From the NCBI GenBank assembly GCA_033085395.1, contig JANQBS010000182.1:16328-80327 (forward strand): a stretch of 64,000 bases of DNA, given 5' to 3'. The stretch comes from Xanthoparmelia taractica (Eukaryota > Ascomycota > Lecanoromycetes > Lecanorales > Parmeliaceae). Positions within the stretch are counted from its first letter, which is position 1. Every line of letters starts with the position of its first letter. Of this stretch, positions 11,736 to 21,644 are shown piece by piece. The notes beneath the pieces are model-generated. The model was given only the letters and a program-made list of their open reading frames with translations. It searched no databases and was not told where the DNA came from. The position numbers were made by a program, and so were the translations under genes.

Positions 11736-12405
11736 ATGTTCAAGAAAGAGCAGGTCCAAGGCTTCCTCGAAACAATAACATATTCTAGCTAACATTACTC
11801 ACCAGCATCTCCGCAGGCGCAAAGTCCAAAGTCAAATCCTCCGTCCAGCGTGCCATAAGAACCAAAGTCTGCGAAACATATCCTCTACTTGCTCCGCATA
11901 TCGATGAAATAATACCCAAGAAGTCACAGCTGGATCTATTGAAGCTGTAAATCCCCCCCAAGCCCGTACGGCAGGACGTTTCAATGCTTTGCGACTCCTG
12001 ACATTTCATCACAGGCCTGACAGGGTCTCTCTTTATGCCCTCGACTCCACCCCTCTTTTCTGGCAACACATGGACGATCCTCTAATTCCTCACCTTAAAG
12101 TGGTACACCAATTCCCCCAATGTTTCAACCGCATAGGCATCGACAGAGGGGCAATTCGTTTCGTTTTATCAGGCGCAACACTCATGGCGCCTGGACTGAC
12201 GAGTGCTGGAGGGAAATTACCGGATAAAGATGGAGAGTTGAAGGAGGGGGACGTGGCAGTTGTAGAGGCAGAGGGGAAAGAGGAGGCGTGCTTAGTGGGG
12301 CAGTTGAGGATGGGGACGGAGAAGATTAGGGAGAAGAAAAAGGGAGTTGTTATGGATTCGGGACATTATTTGGGGGATGGGTTGTGGAAGATCAGCATTG
12401 ATTGA
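11736..12405 (+). CDS. TMA20: translation machinery-associated protein Tma20 (MCT-1 family)
   Basis: Three exons: 11736-11749 (14 nt), 11806-11946 and 12015-12405, 181 residues, the size usual for the family. The first exon encodes MFKK plus two bases; joining to 11806 gives MFKKDISAGAKSKVKSS, the conserved fungal start. That join needs a GC donor (GA|GCAGGT) and a CACCAG acceptor with a CTAAC branch site, so intron 1 is GC-AG. The N-terminal domain has PKKSQLDLLKLPDRVSLYAL; the PUA domain shows DRGAIRFVLSGATLMAPGL and ends GHYLGDGLWKISID. Tma20/MCT-1 pairs with Tma22/DENR to recycle 40S subunits and remove deacylated tRNA. A Gly/Glu/Lys-rich insert sits inside the PUA domain, common in filamentous fungi. 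Confidence 0.92.
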
Positions 12406-12710
12406 CGGGGTCATGGCTAAGGGTGTTGTAATGATGCACACGGCCATGAGTATAGAAGGTATGGTCATCCTCGGGGAATGTCCATCTCCAACAGCTAGGC
12501 TGGGGGGGAAGTCGTCAAACTGGAGAGTTGCAGCTGGAGAACCTTCAAGTACTAGATACCCATTTTAGAACATAAGATCTCAAGAATATCAGACATAACC
12601 AATTGAATTCAAGTATGGTATGTAACATGCCAAATTAGGGTTACCACCGAAACGAATAGCTCTTGACCTTTTCCGGACCGAGTTCCTCAAGTATTTCTTC
12701 AAACCAAGTG
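12406..12710. other. short intergenic region
   Basis: About 300 bases between the TMA20 stop and the RIC1 start; it should hold the TMA20 3' end and the RIC1 promoter. No gene or repeat seen. Confidence 0.4.
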
Positions 12711-15700
12711 ATGTATTGGCCATTAGGCGCACCCAGAATATATGCAGCGGCCAGACGGAAAAGGAAATCATCAGCCTCAGAGCATGGAGAGGAGGACAGT
12801 GGAGATGTCGAAGATAAGGCTACGAAAATCCTGGGCTTGCGAGTGGCTCGTAATGGGCATCTCTTTGTCACGATTACAGAAACCACCTTGACCGTCTGGC
12901 AGACATCAGTATGTAGAGCGCGCTCGAGTATTGATTGATTCTGACTGATCAATAGCCAGTCATAGTCCTAGCCTCAGTAAAACGCTCCATCCAATCTCTA
13001 AGGAATTATGGCCACAACGTGGGCGTTCTCCTCCGACCAGACTCCTCAGTGGCCGTCGTACAGACATCCAACAGCTTCCTCGTCACCTATTCAATCATTC
13101 CTGATCCCACAGCCAGAGTATACCAGCAAATCCGCGATAATGGACACGGCCGACGATACAGCAATGCGGACCGCTGGGCAGTGGAAGAACATAGGGGGGG
13201 TTTTCCTGAAGTGAACATCCGATTTCGAATGGTTATCAAGGTCGATGCCGGGATCAGGAAGGTCCTTGCACTCGATGATGAGCTGGTGGTCGCTACTGAG
13301 AAGCCGCCGGCTGTGCAGTGTATTCGGTGGGCGCCAGATGATACCGGAAAACAGACAAGTACAGAGCTACTGAGCCGGATGAGCTGGATACAAAAAAAGG
13401 CGTGCGTAAATGATATGGTATATGACAGGGCTATGAGCCTTGCAGTCTGGATCACAAGCGAAGGTCATGCCTACGCTGTACAGAGACTGCCTCCACAGCC
13501 AAAGGACTCGGACGGGCCAAAAAAACTTTTCCGTGGCTACGGCTTTCATACTCCAGAAAAAGAGGAAGAGGTTGCGACCAAAGTCGTAATAAACGCGAGG
13601 TTCTCGTTGTTAGCTATAGGCTGTGACAATGCTGAAGTACACGTCTATACCGCCAGAGATTATGTTGGCAGCATTCCACTTTCGCACAAGCTGAAGCAGC
13701 CGGCGTCTATAATTTCTACTGGACAGATCAGTACTCTGAGCTACTCGCCAGATGGCTATTGTCTATTTGCTGGGTACGAAAAAGGCTGGGCAATCTGGAG
13801 TGTCTATGGCAAACTCCAAGGGAGCAGCTTCATGGCTGACCGCAAGATATCGGAAAACAACGGGGAAGGTTGGCTGCAAGGTGTACATGAAGCAGCTTGG
13901 CTCAGCGCAGGTTCTGATATACTACTGACAGGCCACAACGATGACCGGCTGTTCCTCCTAGAGATGGCAAAGAGTGCTGTGACTGGATGCTTCTCTGCAG
14001 CCAATGTGTCTCGCACGGTATTGTTGACCAGCTCAGGGCTCATGGTATACCGAGGTCATGATTTACCTGTGCTTACAACAATCTCAGCCGATGCATCTTT
14101 GTGGCATCATGTGCAGATCCCGTCGGCATATTTGGCAAATCAGCGCCCAATTAGGTCCGCCGTTATCTCTCCAGATGGCAGATACGTGGCGGTTGCCGGT
14201 AGACGCGGACTTGCACATTACAGTGTTAGCAGTGGGCGATGGAAGTGTTTCGACGATCTGCAGGCCGAAAACGACTTTGTCGTTCGAGGCGGTATGTGCT
14301 GGTATCAACACATCCTGATTGCTGCTGTAGAGACCGATGAGCATCATGAAGTGAGTCAAGATTGTATCTTGGCATGATTATGAGCTGAATACGCTACAGC
14401 TACGCCTATACTCACGAGAGCGCGGTTTAGACGACTCGTCTCTTCTTTTCTTCGAACAACTTCCTTCACCAGTCGTCTGCATCGCACTCACCGGGTCAGA
14501 CTCGCTTCTCGTCTACACATACCAGAACATACTTTACCATTTCATAATCAACGCCTCTTTTGAGGCTGTAACCCTCGTTCAGGTAGGGCAGATTGCTTTG
14601 AATGGTATTGTGCGAGCACCTGCGCGAGTAAGGGCTGTCAGCTGGATCCTTCCCGACCACCAATTGCGTGAGTCCCCTATATCTCCGAATCTATCGGTGC
14701 AACCACTGATTTCTTATAGGAGAAGGCGATCCGGCACAAGATGTCGCTCATGCCTCTGTGATCTTCCTCGTCGATGCCAAGCTTGTGCTATTGCAGTCCT
14801 CCACCGATGTTAGCGGCGGCTTGAAATATGACATGCGGGTCATTGCTAATAACGTAGAATACTTCGACCTGATGAGGGACCACTTACCATTGCTGGAAAC
14901 GCCTGGTCCCTCGCTGCCTCCATCACCAGCTGCTGAGGGAGCGCTTGACTCATACTGTGAAGATCGCGGGCTTAGGGACTCGCTCTGGTACTTTGACGGT
15001 AACGACATCCAGTGCTGGATGAACGTCGAGGACCTCATCGATGCAGCATCTACGTCAAACGACAGGGAATTACCACATAGCGTCTCCATATCTACAGATT
15101 TCTACCCTACATCCATTGTCCTCAGTAAAGGTATCCTACTAGGTGTAGACGCGGACTTAGTGCAACGGCGCGATATGCAATTCGCCTTCTTCCGCTTCTC
15201 CATCCGAACACAACTATTCCTCCCACAGATCATCCGGCGCCATATCGCCCACCTCGACACGTCAGCTGCCCTGAATCTCGCCCATCGATACCAGTCGCTC
15301 CCTTACTTCTCACATGCCCTCGAGCTTCTCCTCCATACTGTTTTAGATGAGGAAGTTGATAAACCCCCCGATCCGGAACATGCTCATCTACCTGCTATTC
15401 TCTCATTCTTATCTAATTTTCCAGACTACCTCGATATAATCGTTCAATGTACCCGCAAAACAGAAGTCCGCTCATGGCGGACTCTCTTCTCGCACCTGCC
15501 ACCTCCACAGGAGCTTTTCGAAGCATCGTTGGAGAAAGGAATGCTCAAAACAGCAGGTGGGTATCTGCTGGTGCTGCACACTTTCGAAGAGATGGGAACC
15601 AGCTCCGAGCCATGTGTTCGACTCTTACAGAAAGCCAAAGACGCTGCAGACTGGGACTTGTGCAAGGAGCTAGCTAGATTTTTGATGGCGCTGGACGAGA

Positions 15701-15948
15701 GCGGGGATACTCTTAGAGCAGCTTTGGAGCGGATGGATCTGCATCCAAGGACTCCAGAGGACGACGGCGTGAGATTGAAAACGCCGCGGCCGAATACGGC
15801 GATCAAGCGGCATTCGGCTCAGGGGCAGCCGAATGGGAGACTGAGTCCTGTCAGCAATGGGGACAGAAGCTCAGCGGGCCTGGGGCTTGGGATCGAGATT
15901 GGTCGAGATGGAGGGAGCGAGGACTACTTTTCACAACGGAGAGCATAG
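12711..15948 (+). CDS. RIC1: Ric1, subunit of the Ric1-Rgp1 exchange factor for Ypt6/Rab6
   Basis: Four exons: 12711-12908, 12956-14350, 14400-14667 and 14720-15948, phases 0, 0 and 1, 1029 residues, as expected for Ric1. The start MYWPLGAPRIYA is the conserved beginning of the N-terminal beta-propeller. WD-like turns are visible, for example ISPDGRYVAVAGRRG and LSYSPDGYCLFAGYEKGW. The C-terminal RIC1 domain, after LRDSLWYFDG, is alpha-helical and ends in a Gly/Ser-rich tail. With Rgp1 it activates Ypt6 at the Golgi for endosome-to-Golgi recycling. Intron 1 is 47 nt. The gene converges on the secreted-protein gene that ends at 16143. Confidence 0.92.
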
Positions 15949-16142
15949 CGTGGGTGTTTGTTTGGAATTTTTGTTTGGTTATAATAGGTACTTTATAGGC
16001 TCCCTCTGATACCATTATGCCTCACAATCCTTACCCCCGAAGCTTGGCAAAGCTTAGCAAAGCTTGTGCAAGACCACAGAGACCTCGATGCAAGACTCCA
16101 TCCATCAATTGATTCTTGGATTCAAACAAGAGTACACGTCAT

Positions 16143-16676
16143 TCATAGATCTCCGTCGTGTCCCATATCCAGCTGTTTGGTTTTCCTCATCTGCTGTTCT
16201 CCCTTCTGCACAACCAATCCTATTCTCTCCAACTTCCTCCACACTCGCTCAAGCACATCCTTCATACCATACATCCTCGACTCCATCCCCTCATCCCCAT
16301 CCTCCACTCTTACCTCGCCCTCCCCTTCCCCCTCCCCTTCCAGCGCTTTCTCCCCCCTCACCCCTCCACCCCCCTCACCCCGCTCGTCTACCCCCTCCAC
16401 CTCATCCCAAAACTCAACCGGCACCCATATCCCCTTCTCCCCCGTCATACAACTCAGATCCCTCCTTCTCCCATTCCGCAATCGGGTCTCCGACACAGCG
16501 GTAGCGGCGGCGCCGGCCAGCAGCGCGGTGGTGTGCATTGGTTTCTGGGCTTTCCATGCTTCGAGGCGCTGTTGGCGGGCTGTGGAGGAGCGAGGGTCGA
16601 GGAGGGCGCTTTGGTGATGGGTGGGGGGGCCGAGGGGGATTTGATCTGCGCGGGGTTCGGGGCGGGCGAGGGTGGG

Positions 16677-16707
<31 letters not shown>

Positions 16708-16757
16708 AGGGAGAAGGTGAGGAGGAGGAGGGTTTGGGGGAGAGTGGTGAGGTGCAT
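16143..16757 (-). CDS. secreted or membrane-anchored low-complexity protein
   Basis: Single-exon frame of 204 residues when started at 16757 (MHLTTLPQTLLLL). The frame is open further upstream to 16898, but the internal Met begins a strong hydrophobic stretch built from Leu-Thr repeats (about residues 6-30) ending in Ala-Arg, which fits a signal peptide. The mature part has an Arg-rich block (RNGRRRDLSCMTGEKGIW), a Gly/Glu repeat (EGEGEGEGEV) and a helical basic C-terminus. Both the signal sequence and the Gly/Glu block are encoded by short tandem repeats of hexamer type. The opposite strand is also open for about 200 codons, so coding status rests on the signal peptide. No family recognised. 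Confidence 0.42.
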
Positions 16758-17532
16758 GGTTTGGTTTGATGTGGAGGAGAACACTCCAGCGAGGGATGGA
16801 AGCCCTGCTGTCGAGAAGACCGGCCGAGCTGGGGCGATTAGCTCGTAGAGGACGGCGAGAAAGTCTTTAAACAGCTTGGGAGCCTGTTTCGAACGCAAAC
16901 GACTATTGAAGAGGAATGCGGTTTTGATAGGGCGGATTAAAGCCGGACGTGGGACACGTCTCTTTTACATGGGTCTTATTGCCGCAGGCTGTGCAAGCTA
17001 TGTTATAAGTTGTTCAGCCGTAGCTGAACCACACGGAGGCTTTAGTAAGATGAAGCTCGTAGACGTAGATGGCAACTTTGGGGAGGTATGTTTCTTGACT
17101 TGTTCCCTCGCGTTGTACGAGATCAAGCCTCCATGAAGAGGAGATGGGCACGCCATTTTCGTCATTCGTTGGAAGGGTGTGTTACCAGTATGGCGAATTT
17201 GGAAGCAAGGCAGAAGAGGAACCAATCAAAACGGCATGTGGGATTGTGGAAATAGTGACATTTAATTTTACCCGGCCTACACAGCAGCTAGTATATCGAC
17301 ACCACGTCGTAATATAGCTCAGCCTTACAATATCAATTTTGCTGTGCCTGCCCACAAGTTCCCCAATAAATTGAGCAGGTTCTAGGCTTGCCGCATCAAC
17401 ACCTCGATCTGGCGCCACTGATGCAAGCGGACGGAATGAACACCTTGAATGGTTTACTATGCTGATCAAGAACATCCGAGGAAGAGGCTGAAGCTTTGGG
17501 ATAAGAGCGAAGCGAATTTGGTCTCGGGCAGC
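16758..17532. other. intergenic region upstream of casein kinase 2 beta
   Basis: No gene identified. A short plus-strand frame around 16876-17136 and minus frames show no domain. The section just before 17533 is the likely CKB promoter. Confidence 0.35.
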
Positions 17533-19015
17533 ATGGAGGACTTCAACAGTGAGACGGATAGTGATTACACAAGTTATTGGAGAGATTGGGTGAGATGATT
17601 TTTCTTTTTTATCGTTTTCTATAGAGCTTGACTGCTGTGTCTTACGCTATGCTCCGTCTTTGATTCAAGTAAAGACATTACTAGCCGGCTGTGGCTCCTA
17701 CTTGACGGCTTTATACAGTACGGTGGTAAATTTCCTGAGCGGTTATGGGACTCCAGGAGCGAAGGTTCCAGATATCAGAGACGTTGCGGACTGGCTACAT
17801 GTCTCCGGGAGCGCGCCTTCCTTGCTTGCTTTGAATGACAACCATGTCGCAGCCTGAACCGTGGCTTTCATAACAATCATTTGCGCATCACTTTCTCAGC
17901 ATTGCATTCATGGGTTACCTCGAAAGGATTTTTGAAGGCTCGGGCCCTTTGGATTTTGTACGTGATAGGTTTATCCACACTCATGCTTGGCTATCAGAGC
18001 AGAAGGTAAATCCTGATGAAGCGAAATCCTGGCGGATATGACTCGGAAGGTTGACTGGAGCGATCATGTTGAAAGGACGAATTCGTCCAGCTTATGAAAC
18101 ATCTCTCTCGACGAAGCTCGCTGTTTAGGGGTCCTCCATGGGCTGCCGTCGTAGGTTACGGCTTCATAGCTATTGGCTTTCTATACTTATCATGCTTCTG
18201 TGTTATTTTGTTTGTCACCAATAGAAGTGTACACCGCTAACAGGTCTGCATGCAGTTCATCTCGTCTCGAGGCAATGAATATTTCTGCGAGATCGACGAA
18301 GACTATCTCACAGACCGATTCAACCTTACTGGGCTCAATACGGATGTCCAGTATTATCAATACGCTCTCGACCTCGTCACAGATGTCTTTGACCTGGACT
18401 GTGACGATGATATGAGAGAGCAGATCGAGAAATCTGCAAGGCACTTGTACGGCTTAGTCCATGCACGATACATCACAACTACAAGAGGGCTTGCGAAGAT
18501 GGTATGCCAGAACCATCGTCCGGACCCAATGTGTTTGCTGATCTTTACAGCTTGAGAAATACAAGAAAGGCGACTTTGGTAAATGCCCCCGAGTCATGTG
18601 CAGCGCGCACCCTCTTCTTCCTACAGGCATGGCAGATCTCCCTCATGTCCAGTCCGTCAAGCTCTACTGCGGCAAATGCGAAGACCTCTACAATCCCAAA
18701 TCCTCTCGCCATGCCAACATCGATGGTGCGTACTTCGGGACGTCATTCCAAAACATCCTCTTCCAAGTCTATCCTGCTTTGATCCCAGAGAAGACCATGG
18801 AAAGGTACCAGCCCAGGATTTTTGGTTTCAAAGTACATGCAGCTGCTGCGTTAGAGAGGTGGCAGTCAGTGAAGAGAGAAGAAATGCAGGAGAGACTGAA
18901 GGAGGCTGGGATGGATAAGTGCTTCAAGGAGGATGTGGAGCTCGAGGATGATATGGAAGAAGATGAAGAGGAGGTTGCGGGCTTGGATGGAGCTGATGAT
19001 GTGCTTGCGGAGTAG
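17533..19015 (+). CDS. CKB1: casein kinase 2 regulatory (beta) subunit
   Basis: Three exons: 17533-17589, 18256-18501 and 18551-19015, all phase 0, 255 residues. Exon 1 encodes MEDFNSETDSDYTSYWRDW and exon 2 continues FISSRGNEYFCEIDEDY; together they give the usual N-terminus of filamentous-fungal CK2 beta. An acidic loop (DLDCDDD) follows. The zinc ribbon has Cys113, Cys118, Cys141 and Cys144 in the C-x4-C-x22-C-x2-C spacing of human CK2 beta. SSRHANIDGAYFGTSF is the dimer-interface signature. The tail is very acidic (EDDMEEDEEE). It dimerises and docks CK2 alpha to control substrate choice. Intron 1 is 666 nt, about ten times longer than the other introns here. Confidence 0.94.
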
Positions 19016-20841
19016 GATCGGGCTGCGAAACTCTTATATATGGACTTGATGCATGGTTTATGGCGTTTGGTCTATTAGAGACCACCGATTTTGAGGGTAC
19101 ATCGTTCATCCATGCATCATCCATGCCGGCATTCTGCAAAACCAAGACACCTCAGCCCTACCGAAATTAAACCTTAGCGCGGTCTTAAAAACCACCGCAC
19201 CCAACTTAGTATTCCGCACAAACTTTTCACCTCAACGATCCCACTATCCACAGTACAGCATGTAGCGAACATGCATGCTAGCTCTCCAATCTCTTATCCT
19301 ATGTCGTGCTGATCGTATACGGTGAGTGATACCCCAACAGCTTCCCTCCTGTCGACGGTACCACAATGATGAGCTTTTTTTATGAACAATCCAATTCCTA
19401 TAGCATCATGCAGGAGCACTATACTCTAGAATTACTCTGATCCCTTACTCGATACTGTGTCTTGGTGTAAGGCTTTTGACCTGGGAGACAGCTTGCTGAC
19501 GTTGCGCAAAGTAGTGATGACGCTGTCTTGAGCTCGTGGTTGGGATCGATGGGAGTCAAGTTGTTAGGAAAGAGATTGTTCGATATTTCGCATAATGCGG
19601 CCCATGAACAGTAGTTCTTCGACGCTGTATTAGCACGCGACAGCTTCCCTGTCCATCAGATGCTACACAAGGTACGGGACATTTGAATCCTGCGTTGATC
19701 GACCACCTCTATATGATGACTACATGACACGGAAGGGCATTCCTCAATCCGAACAATCAGTGTCGATTCTGTCTCTACCAAGTTTCAGCCTTGTCTGACC
19801 TACAACATTCCACCTGATTATTACATGCTTACCGCTGTGGTGACCGAGGCTAATTTGTGTAACTCAAACAGGTACTACCCGCTCTGCTGTCGTCCATTTG
19901 CGGCTATATCATTCCTTTACATGAAGAACTCTGAACGAACGGGCGGACAGATTGCGTACTCGTCTACTAGCATCAATCAGCGTTGGAGCGTACAAACTTC
20001 AGCAGGTGTCAGGAAGATGATGTACTTGCTGAGAACTCGTCAGCTGAACCATTACAAATTCCTTCATATTTTCCGTCGAGCGCTTTTAGTGGGGATTACG
20101 CTAACAGCTTGTCGAGTAGGTAACTAGCTACCTCTCTCTTTCCGAGAATGCAATCCATCTCTTGAAATGATGAACACTATTCACACTGTTTGAACCGGGA
20201 AACGCCTTGTAACGAGGGCACCTTTCGGTGATGAACGTACCAACACTGAAAATTCTGATTTAATGAGGTGTGTCGCGAGATCCGTTCCCCGTATTTAGAA
20301 GCATGGCTGACGAGGTGCTAAGCCTGATCCACAGATGATGATTGCGGTCCATTGAAAATCTACTTCCTTATCTGATAAAGCTTTGACTGACTTATGTGGC
20401 AACGAAGTGTAGGGGCAGATGATGGGATTGAGCTAATCATCTAGTACTTGCATAGGTCAGTATCTCCATTTTCTTGTACCATATGATACCTGATGAATCC
20501 AAATATTCGCTGTGTTCTTTCCGAGACACGTCACTGAAGAAACACATATTTCACCTTGGAGAACTGATACCTACTCCTAAAAACCACCGCTTATGCGACT
20601 TCCCCTTTCCCGTGCAGAAGCTGATGGATTGCAGAGTCGGATCCGGGAAGGTAACATCATTAAAGCTGTCGAAAGGCAAGGAGCCTATATGTACTATGGC
20701 AGGGTGCCTGAAGGAGCGTGCATGATCATAACCTGTCACCTTGACATCTCTATAGCCGTAGCTAGCAAATCATCAAAACTACTCCTCCCACATGCATCAG
20801 CGCTTGACGCATGCCTCATAACCCAAAACATCCCCTCCCCA
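19016..20841. other. long gene-poor interval with a faint coding trace
   Basis: About 1.8 kb without a supported gene between CKB1 and VPS37 (both 3' ends face it). One plus-strand frame around 19512-19670 reads for about 50 codons with one stop in the middle, and 19825-20127 is open for 100 codons, but neither has a recognisable domain. RUGAUGA-like and CUGA-like motifs near 20230 and 20333 lack the spacing and terminal stem of a C/D snoRNA. Confidence 0.3.
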
Positions 20842-21644
20842 CTACCGCCATCCCCCAACCCTCCCCTCATCCCACCGCTCCCTCGCCTCCTTCCTCCTCC
20901 AAACCTTCACCCTCCCCTCCCTATACCCCCTCAAAAACTCCCCCACCTCCCTCTCCCCCATCACCTCCTCCCCCCCCCCACCATCCAACCAACTCCCCTC
21001 CAACCCCTCACACCACTCCTCCCCCTCCCGTTCCCCCTCCCTCAACCGCCGATACAGCACCTTCGCGCTCCAAGGCGCCAACTCCCGATCCATAACCGCC
21101 TGTTTCTCCCTCCATTGACGCTCCAGCGCGTGCAGACGCAGTAAATGCGCTTGTGTTCGCTGGCGTAGGGCGAGCAGGTGCGCGTGCTGGGTTATCACGT
21201 TGTGCGCTTGGTTTTGGGTTTGTTGGAGGTGGGGGGGGAGGGGGGAGGGGGTGAGGGAGGGGTGCAGGAGGGAGAGGGATTGGATCAGAGGTTGGTTTTG
21301 CAGGGCTGTGTGGAGGGTTTGGGATCTGGTGGGTGTTAGTGGGGGTTGGGGTTGGGGGAGAGGGAGATCGGGGGAAGGGGAAGGGGAAGCGCGTACGATT
21401 TGTCGAGGAGGATGTCGGGGAGCCAGTGCTCGGAGGGAGAGGGCGGCGGGGGGTTCGTTTGTTGAGGATGAGGGGTTTGCTGCGGGGGGAGGTGGGGAGT
21501 GGTGTTTTGGAGGGGTGTTTGGGGGGGGAGCGGTGGGCCGTTGGTTGTGGGCGTTTGGGGCGTGGATTGAGGGGGCTTTGGTGGCGGGGGTGGCGCGGAG
21601 GCGTAGGCGGAGGGGGGTGGCGAGGTTGGGCCTGTGGAGGACAT
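20842..21644 (-). CDS. VPS37: ESCRT-I subunit Vps37
   Basis: Two minus-strand exons (21644-21397 and 21325-20842) with a GTACGC donor, CTAAC branch site and CACCAG acceptor, giving 243 residues. The first ~65 residues are Pro/Thr/Gln-rich and disordered. After HWLPDILLDKS comes the helical Mod(r)/Vps37 domain: LRQRTQAHLLRLHALERQW, the Arg-rich REVGEFLRGYREGRVKVW-like segment and the C-terminal signature ERWDEGRVGGWR. Vps37 is the stalk subunit of ESCRT-I (Vps23-Vps28-Vps37-Mvb12), which sorts ubiquitinated cargo into multivesicular bodies. Longer frames on both strands through the same DNA are artefacts of extreme C-rich and G-rich composition. Confidence 0.85.

Noticed and set aside
16066..16769. 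Plus-strand frames of up to 203 codons, Pro/Ser-rich then Gly/Glu-rich
   Set aside because: They arise from C-rich and G-rich simple sequence; the minus strand has a signal peptide and is preferred, though with modest confidence.
20225..20385. Box C/D snoRNA candidates (TGATGA and CTGA motifs)
   Set aside because: Spacing is too short and no terminal stem brackets the boxes.
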